NCBI GenBank assembly: GCA_018268015.1
Contig: JAFDXJ010000050.1
Location: 372,001 to 436,000, forward strand
Direction: 5' to 3'
Length of the DNA: 64,000 bases
Source of the DNA: Bacteroidota bacterium
Lineage (GTDB): Bacteria; Bacteroidota; Bacteroidia; Chitinophagales; Chitinophagaceae
Of the stretch, positions 1 through 8,656 are shown in pieces. A program made the translations under genes and the position numbers. Positions within the stretch are counted from its first letter, which is position 1, and the number at the start of each line of letters is the position of its first letter. The notes below the pieces were generated by a model that was not told the origin of the DNA, ran no database searches, and worked only from the letters and a program-made list of their open reading frames with translations.

Positions 1-1
1 G

Positions 2-1570
2 GCAGATGCTGCTAATTCACAAAGTAGTTTACTCAGTAATCTTCAAAAAAATGAAGCTTTAAAACAAATCCTGTTAGAAGAAACACCCTGGGTATTGAAT
101 GCAGAAAATGAAAATGCACAGAAGAAAAATTTGGCTTTATTGTTTGATATGGAGAAGATGCAAAACGGCATGAATGCGGCTATTGCCAAACTTGAACAAA
201 ATCAAATGGCTAATGGAGCTTTTTCTTGGTTTAAAGGTGGCCGCGAAGACCGCTACATAACACAATACATTCTGACAGGTATTGGCCGGTTAAAAAAATT
301 ACTTGCAGTACCAGAGTCTGAAATGAATACATTAGATGAAATTTCCAGGAAAGCATTGACCTGGCTGGATGCCGTAATTGTGGATGAATATAATGAGCAA
401 AAGAAAAATAATCTGAATAAAGATTTTATCAGCACATATCAAATTCAGTATATGTATATGCGCAGCTATTTTCCGGATATCCCTATTCTAAATAAAACAG
501 CTTATAATTTTTATTTCCAACAATGCATGCGTACATGGAATGAACAGTCACACTATATGCAAGCCATGATCGGCATGGTGCTTATACAAACCAACCAGGA
601 GAAATTTGTGGCAGAAAAAATTTTTAAATCTATCCTGGAAAATGGCATTGAAACAAAGGATCGTGGTATGTATTGGAAAACAGCTCCCTATGCTTACTAT
701 TGGTATGATGCACCCATTGAAAGACAATCGCTTTTTATAGAATTAGGGAATGAAATGATCCGGTATAAAAAAGATCCCAAATATGTGGCTGCTGTAAATG
801 AAATGAAAACCTGGCTGATTCTACAAAAGCAAACCAATAATTGGGAAACAACAAAAGCAACAGCTGATGCATGTTTCGCCTTACTTTGGAATAAGGGTCA
901 ATCACTGCCGGAAAGGTCTGTTAAAATAAAAATGGGAGATATCATCTTACCAGATACGACTACGCATAAAGAAGCCGGAAGCGGTTATTGGCAGGAAATT
1001 ATAAAGGGAAAAAATGTTGTTCAAAACATGGGGAATATAAGTGTTACTACAACTTCAGAAAACAATCAGGATAAATCAACCGGCGTTTCCTATGGCGCTG
1101 TTTACTGGCAATATTTTGAAGATATGGATAAAATCACCAATGCGGAAACGCCTTTATCTCTCACTAAAAATCTATTTATTGAAAAAACCAGTGACGCCGG
1201 TAAAGTATTGGAGCCGGTAAATGAAAACGATATCGTACATGTAGGTGACAAAGTGGTTTTAAGAATGGTCCTTAAATCTGATCGTGATATGGAATACATT
1301 CACTTAAAAGATGGCAGGGCATCTTCCATGGAACCACTCAATGTACTAAGCGGTTATCGTTGGCAGGATGGACTTGGATATTATGAGGCAACTAAAGACG
1401 TAAGTACAGACTTTTTTATTAGTCACTTAAACAAAGGCACTTATGTTTTTGAATACCCTGTTTATATTACACAAAAAGGAACTTTTTCGGTAGGCATAGC
1501 GACCATTCAATGTATGTATGCGCCAGAATTTTCCGCCCATAGCAATGGCATCAAATTAGTAGTGGAATAG
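2..1570 (+). CDS. Alpha-2-macroglobulin family protein, C-terminal part (5' truncated by window edge)
   Basis: The reading frame is already open at base 2, so only the last 522 residues are seen. The TTG at 95 is not a real start, because the frame runs on upstream and the residues before it (ending in EETPWVLNAE) belong to the family. The visible part has the helical toroid-like region of bacterial alpha-2-macroglobulins (COG2373), with an NGAFSWFKGG motif near visible residue 75, followed by a beta-rich C-terminal domain. Family members are large envelope proteins thought to trap proteases. The thioester motif, if there is one, would lie upstream and cannot be judged. The nearest downstream gene begins 80 bases later. 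Family call is confident; function is by family only. Confidence 0.82.
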   Translation, partial: ADAANSQSSLLSNLQKNEALKQILLEETPWVLNAENENAQKKNLALLFDMEKMQNGMNAAIAKLEQNQMANGAFSWFKGGREDRYITQYILTGIGRLKKLLAVPESEMNTLDEISRKALTWLDAVIVDEYNEQKKNNLNKDFISTYQIQYMYMRSYFPDIPILNKTAYNFYFQQCMRTWNEQSHYMQAMIGMVLIQTNQEKFVAEKIFKSILENGIETKDRGMYWKTAPYAYYWYDAPIERQSLFIELGNEMIRYKKDPKYVAAVNEMKTWLILQKQTNNWETTKATADACFALLWNKGQSLPERSVKIKMGDIILPDTTTHKEAGSGYWQEIIKGKNVVQNMGNISVTTTSENNQDKSTGVSYGAVYWQYFEDMDKITNAETPLSLTKNLFIEKTSDAGKVLEPVNENDIVHVGDKVVLRMVLKSDRDMEYIHLKDGRASSMEPLNVLSGYRWQDGLGYYEATKDVSTDFFISHLNKGTYVFEYPVYITQKGTFSVGIATIQCMYAPEFSAHSNGIKLVVE

Positions 1571-1650
1571 TTGATTGAAGAAACAAGATTCATTTTCCTG
1601 ACCGTTTCTTTTATTTTTTACGTCATTTTAAAATTGATTAATTTTATACG

Positions 1651-3141
1651 ATGCAATTACTATCCGCCCAACAGATGCAGCAATGGGATGCATGGACGAT
1701 TAAAAATGAGCCGGTATCATCTATTGATCTTATGGAAAGAGCGGCCTTGGCTTGTGTTGCATTTTTAGAAGAAAATAATTTACTGAATTCATCAATTAAA
1801 ATTTTTTGTGGCAAAGGAAACAATGGCGGAGATGGGCTTGCCATGGCCAGAATATTCATAGAGAAGGGTCTTCATCCCAAAATTTACATTGTAGAAATGG
1901 GCAGCATGGGCAGTGATGATTTCCAGGTAAATCTTCAAAGGCTACATCAATTATCAACAAATATTCATTTTTTACAATCCAAAGAATATTTTCCGGAGAT
2001 TGATAAAAATGACCTCGTCATTGATGCCTTACTCGGCTTAGGTCTGGACAGACCTTTACAGGGTATCTATAAAGATCTGGTACAATTTATCAATCAATCA
2101 CAGTCAATAGTCGTTTCCATTGATTTGCCAACCGGCATGTATTGTGATAAAAGCTCACTCGAAAATACGATCCTCAAAGCAAATTATACGCTCACATTCC
2201 AATCATTCAAATTATGCTTTTTAATGGCTGAGAATGCTCCATTCATGGGGCGCGTTTCAATCATGAATATTGGTTTATTGCCTGCATTTTTAGACGGCAT
2301 ACATTCAGATTACCAATTAATTTCTGAACAGTGGGTAAAAACATTTTATAAGCGAAGAGCCGATTTTGCCCATAAAGGATCCTGTGGCCATAGCCTCATC
2401 ATTGCAGGCAGCCCCGGTAAAATGGGTGCTGCGGTACTTTGCACTAAAGCTTGTTTAAGAACAGGCGTAGGGCTTGTATCCGTAAAAACACCCAGGCGTG
2501 AAATCCCCATAGTTCAAATCAGCATTCCGGAAGCCATGTGTCTTATGGAAGATGAAATACAATTTGAAAAATTCCAATCCGCAGGAATTGGTCCCGGCCT
2601 GGGCTTAGAAAATGAAGCGCTGAATATTTTGAAATCCCTATTATCTTCATCATTGTCGAAATATGTCTTGGATGCAGATGCTTTAAACTTAGTTTCCACT
2701 CACCCGGAATTGTTGAATTCTATATCAGATCAGGCCGTAATCACACCACACCCGAAAGAGTTTGATCGACTTTTTGGAACTTCTAAAAATGATTTTGAAC
2801 GATTAGAAAAGGCTCTTGCCCTGTCCAAAAAATATGCTTTTATCATCATCTTAAAAGGCCATCATACCTGTATTGCTCATCAGGGAAAAGGATATATAAA
2901 TCTTAGTGGCAATTCCGGCATGGCCACAGGAGGTATGGGAGATGTGTTAACCGGAATGATCACCTCATTCCTGGCACAGGGATATGATTCTTTAGCTGCT
3001 TCATTATTGGGTGTTTATCTTCATGGCCTTGCCGGAGATATAGGCCTTTATCATCAATCTATTGAAAGTCTATTGCCATCTGATTTAATTGAAAATATAG
3101 GCCCTTCTTTTATGCAATGGCATTTTACACACATGGAGTGA
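1651..3141 (+). CDS. nnr: Bifunctional NAD(P)H-hydrate epimerase / ADP-dependent NAD(P)H-hydrate dehydratase
   Basis: This 496-residue protein repairs hydrated NAD(P)H (NADHX, NADPHX). The N-terminal YjeF_N epimerase domain (about 1-215) carries GNNGGDG at 56-62 and the VIDALLGLGLDRP segment near 130. The C-terminal ribokinase-like dehydratase domain (about 225-490) carries HKGSCGHSLIIAGSPGKMG, DADALNL, TPHPKEFDRL near 365 and GMATGGMGDVLTGM near 423-436, which includes the GGxGD catalytic loop. Length and domain order match the fused bacterial enzyme. The ATG at 1651 sits right at the start of the family alignment. It stands alone between the macroglobulin gene and the pyrophosphatase. Confidence 0.95.
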   Translation: MQLLSAQQMQQWDAWTIKNEPVSSIDLMERAALACVAFLEENNLLNSSIKIFCGKGNNGGDGLAMARIFIEKGLHPKIYIVEMGSMGSDDFQVNLQRLHQLSTNIHFLQSKEYFPEIDKNDLVIDALLGLGLDRPLQGIYKDLVQFINQSQSIVVSIDLPTGMYCDKSSLENTILKANYTLTFQSFKLCFLMAENAPFMGRVSIMNIGLLPAFLDGIHSDYQLISEQWVKTFYKRRADFAHKGSCGHSLIIAGSPGKMGAAVLCTKACLRTGVGLVSVKTPRREIPIVQISIPEAMCLMEDEIQFEKFQSAGIGPGLGLENEALNILKSLLSSSLSKYVLDADALNLVSTHPELLNSISDQAVITPHPKEFDRLFGTSKNDFERLEKALALSKKYAFIIILKGHHTCIAHQGKGYINLSGNSGMATGGMGDVLTGMITSFLAQGYDSLAASLLGVYLHGLAGDIGLYHQSIESLLPSDLIENIGPSFMQWHFTHME

Positions 3142-3196
3142 GTAAATTTTATTCAACGAAATCCAATTTAAACGCGTCTTTTTTACTCAATTACCC

Positions 3197-3204
3197 TATT
3201 TTTG
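3197..3204 (+). promoter_or_regulatory. Putative Bacteroidota -7 box for hppA
   Basis: TATTTTTG matches the Bacteroidota sigma-A -7 consensus TAnnTTTG and lies 28 bases before the pyrophosphatase ATG. No clear TTG box is seen at the expected upstream distance, so this is a one-box match. Confidence 0.5.
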
Positions 3205-3232
3205 CCGACCTAAATAAATAACCTTCTTAATT

Positions 3233-5953
3233 ATGTTGTTTAATTCAATTATTCTCACGGTACCGGCAATGGGCCTGATTGGCTTACTTTATACTTTCCT
3301 TAAATTCAAATGGGTTGCCAGGCAGGATGCAGGAAATGAAAAAATGAAAGAAATCAGCAAGCATATTGCTGAAGGAGCAATGGCTTTTCTGAAAGCAGAA
3401 TGGAAAGTCCTTACTTATTTTGTAATCATCATTGCCATATTGCTGGCATTTATGGCCACAACAAATCCTAACTCTCATTGGAGTATCGCTATTTCATTCA
3501 TCATAGGAGCCATTTGTAGTGCTACAGCAGGATATATAGGGATGCGTGTAGCTACAAAAGCGAATACACGTACCGCTCATGCTGCAAGGACCAGTTTATC
3601 CAAAGCCTTATCCGTATCCTTTACAGGAGGATCCGTTATGGGTCTTGGAGTAGCCGGATTGGCGGTATTAGGCCTCGGTGGTTTATTTATTATTTTAAAA
3701 GAAATTTTTGCCCCTGCATCAGGCGCTAATTCTGAAGAAATGGTTCGAACAATTGAAATCCTTACCGGTTTTTCATTGGGTGCAGAATCAATAGCATTAT
3801 TTGCCCGTGTAGGAGGTGGTATTTATACAAAAGCAGCGGATGTAGGAGCTGATTTAGTAGGTAAAGTAGAAGCAGGCATCCCTGAAGATGATCCACGTAA
3901 TCCGGCAACTATTGCTGATAATGTGGGTGATAATGTGGGTGATGTAGCTGGTATGGGAGCGGATTTATTTGGCTCTTATGTTGCGACCGTTTTAGCCACA
4001 ATGGTATTGGGCCAGGAAACAATCTCCACAGATAAATTTGGTGGGTTTGCCCCCATATTATTGCCTATGATGATTGCCGGTGTAGGAATTTTATTTTCAA
4101 TTATTGGCACCTTCTTCGTACGCGTTAGTGACAAAGCCGGTATCAATACTTCCAGTGTTCAAAAAGCATTGAATATGGGTAACTGGGGCTCTATTATATT
4201 AACTGCTCTAGCATGTATCGGCCTGGTTAACTATATTTTACCTGATAAAATGGTTTTAAGAAATTTAGAATTTACAAAATGGGGTGTATTGGGCGCCATT
4301 GGTGTTGGTCTTGCTGTGGGTGCTTTAATGAGTATCATTACGGAATATTATACCGCTATGGGTAAAAGACCTGTATTGAGTATCATCCGTCAATCTGCTA
4401 CCGGTCATGCAACGAATGTAATTTCCGGTCTGGCGATTGGTATGGAATCTACTTTATTTCCCATTTTAGTTTTGGCAGGTGGTATCTGGGGCTCTTATGC
4501 CTGTGCAGGCCTTTATGGAGTGGCGATTGCTGCTGCCGGGATGATGGCTACAACAGCAATGCAATTAGCTATTGACGCATTTGGACCTATTGCTGACAAT
4601 GCTGGTGGAATAGCAGAAATGAGTGAATTACCAAAAGAAGTACGCGAGAAAACGGACGTGCTCGATGCTGTAGGAAACACAACTGCAGCTACAGGTAAAG
4701 GCTTTGCCATTGCGTCTGCAGCACTAACGGCACTTGCTTTGTTTGCTGCTTATGTTGGAGTTATTCAGCATAATGGATATGCCATGACGGGAATTGATAT
4801 TTATAAAGCTGATGTTTTAGCCAGTTTATTTGTTGGTGCCATGATACCGTTCATATTTTCTTCATTGGCTATTCGTGCTGTAGGAGAAGCGGCCATGTCA
4901 ATGGTAGAAGAAGTTCGTCGTCAGTTCAGGACTATTCCCGGTATTATGGAAGGTACAGGAAAACCTGAATATGAAAAATGTGTGGCTATTTCTACGGATG
5001 CCTCCATTAAAAAAATGATGTGGCCGGGCGCTATTGCTATTGCTTCACCCATTATCGTTGGTTTTTTACTTGGTCCGGAAGCATTAGGTGGATTCCTGGC
5101 CGGCGCTACTGTAAGTGGCGTATTGATGGGCATGTTTCAAAATAATGCCGGAGGTGCATGGGATAATGCTAAAAAATCTTTTGAGAAAGGTGTAGAAATA
5201 AATGGCCAGATGTTTTATAAAAAATCGGATCCGCACAAAGCTTCTGTTTCTGGCGATACCGTTGGAGATCCATTTAAAGATACATCCGGACCATCCATGA
5301 ATATCCTCATTAAATTAATGTCTATTGTTTCCCTGGTATTAGCCCCTACACTGGCGCAGGTCTTTATTGATAAGCAGCCGGCAACACAAGTGGTGTCTAC
5401 GGTTTCAGAAGCGAATGGTTCTAATACCACCATTACAAATACAACTATGGAAGGCGCTTTAAATGCCTCCGGTGATTTTGTTTATAATGAAGGCGATACG
5501 ATGAATGTAGATTTACCCGGTGGCGCTTCGGTTGCTCTTGGAAAAAATTCTTCTTTATATTCACTCGTGGATATGTTGAAAAATAATGACCAGAATTTAC
5601 TAAATCCTTCAAAATGGTTTTCCTTACAAGGTGTATTTTTTGAATCAGGGAAAATGAATTTAAAACCGGGCTCTGAGCAGGTATTACAAAATGTTGCTTC
5701 TATATTAAAAGCATATCCATCAGTGAAATTAAAATTAGGCGGTTATACAGATAATACCGGAGATAGTTTAAACAATGTCACCTTAAGCGCTCAAAGAGCT
5801 GAGACTGCTATGAATGCTTTAGTGAAAATGGGTGTTGATCCATCCAGATTAAAGTCTGAAGGTTATGGCCCACAATTTCCTGTAGCAGATAATATGACTG
5901 CAGAAGGGAAAGCCAAAAACCGCCGCATAGATATACGTGTAACGGAAAAATAA
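3233..5953 (+). CDS. hppA: Membrane-bound ion-pumping pyrophosphatase fused to a C-terminal OmpA-like domain
   Basis: 906 residues. Residues 1 to about 715 are a complete membrane pyrophosphatase, an inner-membrane pump driven by PPi hydrolysis. The Mg-PPi site is intact: [20 protein letters not shown] at 192-211, then [19 protein letters not shown] to 237. Ala485 and Gly488 in the [10 protein letters not shown] motif are the K+-dependent signature. The semi-conserved ion-selectivity glutamate is absent from both usual places in helix 6 (Gly247, Ala251) but a Glu is present in helix 5 (GAES, Glu185), a pattern known from flavobacterial H+ pumps. After the last helix comes a polar linker (about 715-795) and an OmpA domain (about 795-906) with [10 protein letters not shown] and [10 protein letters not shown], the peptidoglycan-binding Asp and Arg signature. 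Usual length is 670-770, so the tail is an extra domain. The C-terminus of this family is periplasmic, which suits OmpA. Automatic annotation as a sodium pump should be treated with care. Confidence 0.95.
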   Translation: MLFNSIILTVPAMGLIGLLYTFLKFKWVARQDAGNEKMKEISKHIAEGAMAFLKAEWKVLTYFVIIIAILLAFMATTNPNSHWSIAISFIIGAICSATAGYIGMRVATKANTRTAHAARTSLSKALSVSFTGGSVMGLGVAGLAVLGLGGLFIILKEIFAPASGANSEEMVRTIEILTGFSLGAESIALFARVGGGIYTKAADVGADLVGKVEAGIPEDDPRNPATIADNVGDNVGDVAGMGADLFGSYVATVLATMVLGQETISTDKFGGFAPILLPMMIAGVGILFSIIGTFFVRVSDKAGINTSSVQKALNMGNWGSIILTALACIGLVNYILPDKMVLRNLEFTKWGVLGAIGVGLAVGALMSIITEYYTAMGKRPVLSIIRQSATGHATNVISGLAIGMESTLFPILVLAGGIWGSYACAGLYGVAIAAAGMMATTAMQLAIDAFGPIADNAGGIAEMSELPKEVREKTDVLDAVGNTTAATGKGFAIASAALTALALFAAYVGVIQHNGYAMTGIDIYKADVLASLFVGAMIPFIFSSLAIRAVGEAAMSMVEEVRRQFRTIPGIMEGTGKPEYEKCVAISTDASIKKMMWPGAIAIASPIIVGFLLGPEALGGFLAGATVSGVLMGMFQNNAGGAWDNAKKSFEKGVEINGQMFYKKSDPHKASVSGDTVGDPFKDTSGPSMNILIKLMSIVSLVLAPTLAQVFIDKQPATQVVSTVSEANGSNTTITNTTMEGALNASGDFVYNEGDTMNVDLPGGASVALGKNSSLYSLVDMLKNNDQNLLNPSKWFSLQGVFFESGKMNLKPGSEQVLQNVASILKAYPSVKLKLGGYTDNTGDSLNNVTLSAQRAETAMNALVKMGVDPSRLKSEGYGPQFPVADNMTAEGKAKNRRIDIRVTEK

Positions 5954-5983
5954 TTTCTTTTACTATTCATTTGAAAAACGGCC

Positions 5984-6012
5984 ATACTTATTCAAAATTT
6001 TTTGATAAGTAT
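5984..6012 (+). terminator. Inverted repeat after hppA, possible weak terminator
   Basis: ATACTTAT and ATAAGTAT form an 8-bp stem around an AT-rich loop about 30 bases after the hppA stop. There is no T-run directly after it, so it may only be an AT-rich hairpin. Confidence 0.3.
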
Positions 6013-6072
6013 TCTACAATGATAGAGTAAACAATATGATTCATCCTTACCATCATTTCGGTTTACTTTAAA

Positions 6073-6080
6073 TACCTTTG
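6073..6080 (+). promoter_or_regulatory. Putative -7 box for lepA, implying a very short or absent leader
   Basis: TACCTTTG fits TAnnTTTG and ends only six bases before the lepA ATG at 6087. If used, transcription would start almost at the start codon. Confidence 0.5.
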
Positions 6081-6086
6081 TGTACG

Positions 6087-7871
6087 ATGGAAAATATCCG
6101 TAATTTCTGCATTATTGCCCATATTGATCATGGTAAAAGTACCCTGGCAGACCGGCTTTTGGAATATACGCATACAATTGGTGAAAGGGATATGATGAAC
6201 CAGGTGCTTGATGATATGGACCTGGAAAGAGAAAAAGGGATTACCATAAAAAGCCATGCAATTCAAATGCAATATATTTTTAAGGATAAACCTTATATCT
6301 TTAATCTTATAGACACACCCGGACACGTAGATTTTAGTTATGAAGTAAGTCGTGCACTGGCAGCCTGCGAAGGCGTTTTATTATTAGTAGATGCCACACA
6401 GGGAATACAGGCACAAACCATCAGTAATTTATACTTAGCCATAGAAAATGACCTGGAAATCATTCCAGTCATTAATAAAATTGATATGGATGGAGCCATG
6501 ATTCCAGAAGTGAAAGATCAAATCACGGAACTTATCGGTTGTAAAGAAGAAGATATCTTATTGGCCAGTGGTAAGTCCGGAATAGGCATTGAAGAAATTC
6601 TCCAGGCCGTCATTGAGAAAATCCCGCCTCCTAAGGGTGATCCTGCTGCTCCGCTTCAGGCGCTCATATTTGACAGTGTATTTAATAGTTTCAGAGGGAT
6701 CATTGCCTACTTCCGTGTTTTTAATGGCACTTTAAAGAAAGGAGACAAAATAGAATTTGTGGCTACAGGTGAAGAATATTTCGCCGATGAAGTGGGCGTT
6801 TTAAAGATGGGACTCGTTCCCACTAAAGACATCCAGGCCGGCAATGTTGGTTATATTATCACAGGCATAAAAAATGCCAAAGAAGTCAAAGTGGGCGATA
6901 CCATTACACTTGCAGCAAATCCGGCTCCTATGATCCAGGGGTTTGAAGAAGTGAAACCAATGGTTTTTGCCGGTATCTTTCCTGTGGTTACAGAGGATTT
7001 TGAAGAATTGAGGGATTGTATGGACAAATTACAACTAAATGATGCGTCTCTCACTTTTGAACTGGAAACCTCGCAGGCACTGGGTTTTGGCTTCCGTTGT
7101 GGATTCCTGGGTTTGCTTCACATGGAGATTATCCAGGAAAGACTGGAAAGAGAGTTCAATCAAACGGTCATAACTACTGTTCCAAACGTAAGTTTTCATA
7201 CCTATACAACCAGGCAGGAAAAGATCATTGTCAATAATCCGGCACAAATGCCGGACACTACGAAGGTGGATCATATTGATGAACCTTTTATTAGGGCACA
7301 GATCATTACCTTGCCTGACTATATTGGCAATATCATGACCTTATGCCTTAGCAAAAGAGGAATGCTTATCAACCAAAGCTACCTGACTGCTACCCGCGTA
7401 GAATTAATTTTTGAAATGCCCCTTACGGAAATTGTTTTTGATTTTTATGATAAATTAAAAAGTTCTACACGTGGGTATGCATCATTTGATTATCATCCGA
7501 TAGGGTATAGGCCTGCTGATATTGTCAAAATGGATATTTTGCTCAATAATGAAAAAGTAGATGCGCTTAGTGCACTTATTCATCGAAGCAGAGCACAAGA
7601 TTTTGGTAGAAAGCTTTGTGAAAAATTAAAAGAATTATTACCCCGTCAACAATTTCAAATAGCTATTCAGGCGGCCATTGGTGCCAAAATTATTGCTCGT
7701 GAAAATATCAGCGCCATGCGAAAAGATGTTACGGCCAAATGCTATGGTGGTGATATCAGCCGCAAGCGCAAACTCCTGGAGAAACAAAAAGAAGGCAAAA
7801 AAAGAATGCGGCAAATTGGCAATGTAGAAATTCCGCAGGAAGCTTTCCTGGCAGTTCTAAAATTGGATTAA
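6087..7871 (+). CDS. lepA: Elongation factor 4 (LepA), ribosome back-translocating GTPase
   Basis: 594 residues, the usual length. The GTPase domain has AHIDHGKST (G1), GITI, DTPGH (G3) and NKID (G4); the LepA-specific C-terminal domain is present with [20 protein letters not shown] and ends in [13 protein letters not shown]. The frame opens at a TTG at 6078, but that codon lies inside a -7 promoter box, and family proteins begin at [18 protein letters not shown], so ATG 6087 is chosen. LepA acts on stalled or wrongly translocated ribosomes. The gene is flanked by intergenic DNA on both sides and looks monocistronic. Confidence 0.97.
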   Translation: MENIRNFCIIAHIDHGKSTLADRLLEYTHTIGERDMMNQVLDDMDLEREKGITIKSHAIQMQYIFKDKPYIFNLIDTPGHVDFSYEVSRALAACEGVLLLVDATQGIQAQTISNLYLAIENDLEIIPVINKIDMDGAMIPEVKDQITELIGCKEEDILLASGKSGIGIEEILQAVIEKIPPPKGDPAAPLQALIFDSVFNSFRGIIAYFRVFNGTLKKGDKIEFVATGEEYFADEVGVLKMGLVPTKDIQAGNVGYIITGIKNAKEVKVGDTITLAANPAPMIQGFEEVKPMVFAGIFPVVTEDFEELRDCMDKLQLNDASLTFELETSQALGFGFRCGFLGLLHMEIIQERLEREFNQTVITTVPNVSFHTYTTRQEKIIVNNPAQMPDTTKVDHIDEPFIRAQIITLPDYIGNIMTLCLSKRGMLINQSYLTATRVELIFEMPLTEIVFDFYDKLKSSTRGYASFDYHPIGYRPADIVKMDILLNNEKVDALSALIHRSRAQDFGRKLCEKLKELLPRQQFQIAIQAAIGAKIIARENISAMRKDVTAKCYGGDISRKRKLLEKQKEGKKRMRQIGNVEIPQEAFLAVLKLD

Positions 7872-7963
7872 TTCCAGTTGTTATTCATTTTTCTTGGGCC
7901 AGATATAGCAGATAACTTCAAAATAAACTTACCCACCTATTTTATAATTGTGATATTTGATCT

Positions 7964-8620
7964 ATGCATTTTCATTTTGAATGTAAAGCAGGGATCGGCA
8001 AATTTGTAAACGGCGAGGACATGCGTGTTGCGTATTCGACGGATGCTTCGCATGCTGAATGTATTTTTTTGTCAAATAATGGAACATGGAATTTAGTTCC
8101 TATGATTGGGATGATGGGAAAGAAAGATGATGTTTTCCCTATTAAGAAACAAGACCAATTTGTTTATTATCCACTTGACAATGGTTCACACGATGATTAC
8201 ATTTCTGAATCTTTCTGCTTAATAGATGCTCCTTTTAAGGTCTATAGTTTAATAGAAAAACAAAAATATAGGCTTGAATGCACTAATGATATCTATGCAA
8301 TTTTAAAAGCACATGGTATTCCTACTTTACAATATTTGGATTGTAATATGAAACACGGACTGGCCCATGTTGACGGGGATTCTATATGTATCACGGATTT
8401 TGGTGCGTATGGCGATACAACTACACTCAATGAAGTGAATGAATACCTTGCCTCAAGAGCCTGTTTTTTCTTTCAATCTATCATGAATTTACCGACGGCA
8501 TATCTGCAGGGAACAAGTAAATTTATTGATTGTCGGGATTACAGACACACAGATGGCAGTGGCAGTTGTACAACAACACCCAATAACGATAATTGTAATA
8601 ATGCGGATACGTGCGACTAA
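7964..8620 (+). CDS. Cysteine-rich protein of unknown function
   Basis: 218 residues that I do not recognise. There is no signal peptide or membrane segment, so it is probably cytoplasmic unless exported by an unusual route. Eleven cysteines are spread through the protein (for example AEC, SFC, LEC, LDC, SIC, RAC), and the last 30 residues form a polar tail rich in Cys, Asp, Asn and Thr (CRDYRHTDGSGSC, DNCNNADTCD). Spacing of the tail cysteines does not match a standard zinc ribbon or ferredoxin. The gene lies 36 bases before the start of a T9SS-exported delta-60 protein on the same strand, so co-transcription is possible. Codon use looks like the neighbours. Coding call is fairly safe; function is unknown. 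Confidence 0.75.
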   Translation: MHFHFECKAGIGKFVNGEDMRVAYSTDASHAECIFLSNNGTWNLVPMIGMMGKKDDVFPIKKQDQFVYYPLDNGSHDDYISESFCLIDAPFKVYSLIEKQKYRLECTNDIYAILKAHGIPTLQYLDCNMKHGLAHVDGDSICITDFGAYGDTTTLNEVNEYLASRACFFFQSIMNLPTAYLQGTSKFIDCRDYRHTDGSGSCTTTPNNDNCNNADTCD

Positions 8621-8656
8621 AATATGATCCTATTTACTTTAATTAAAATTTACAAA

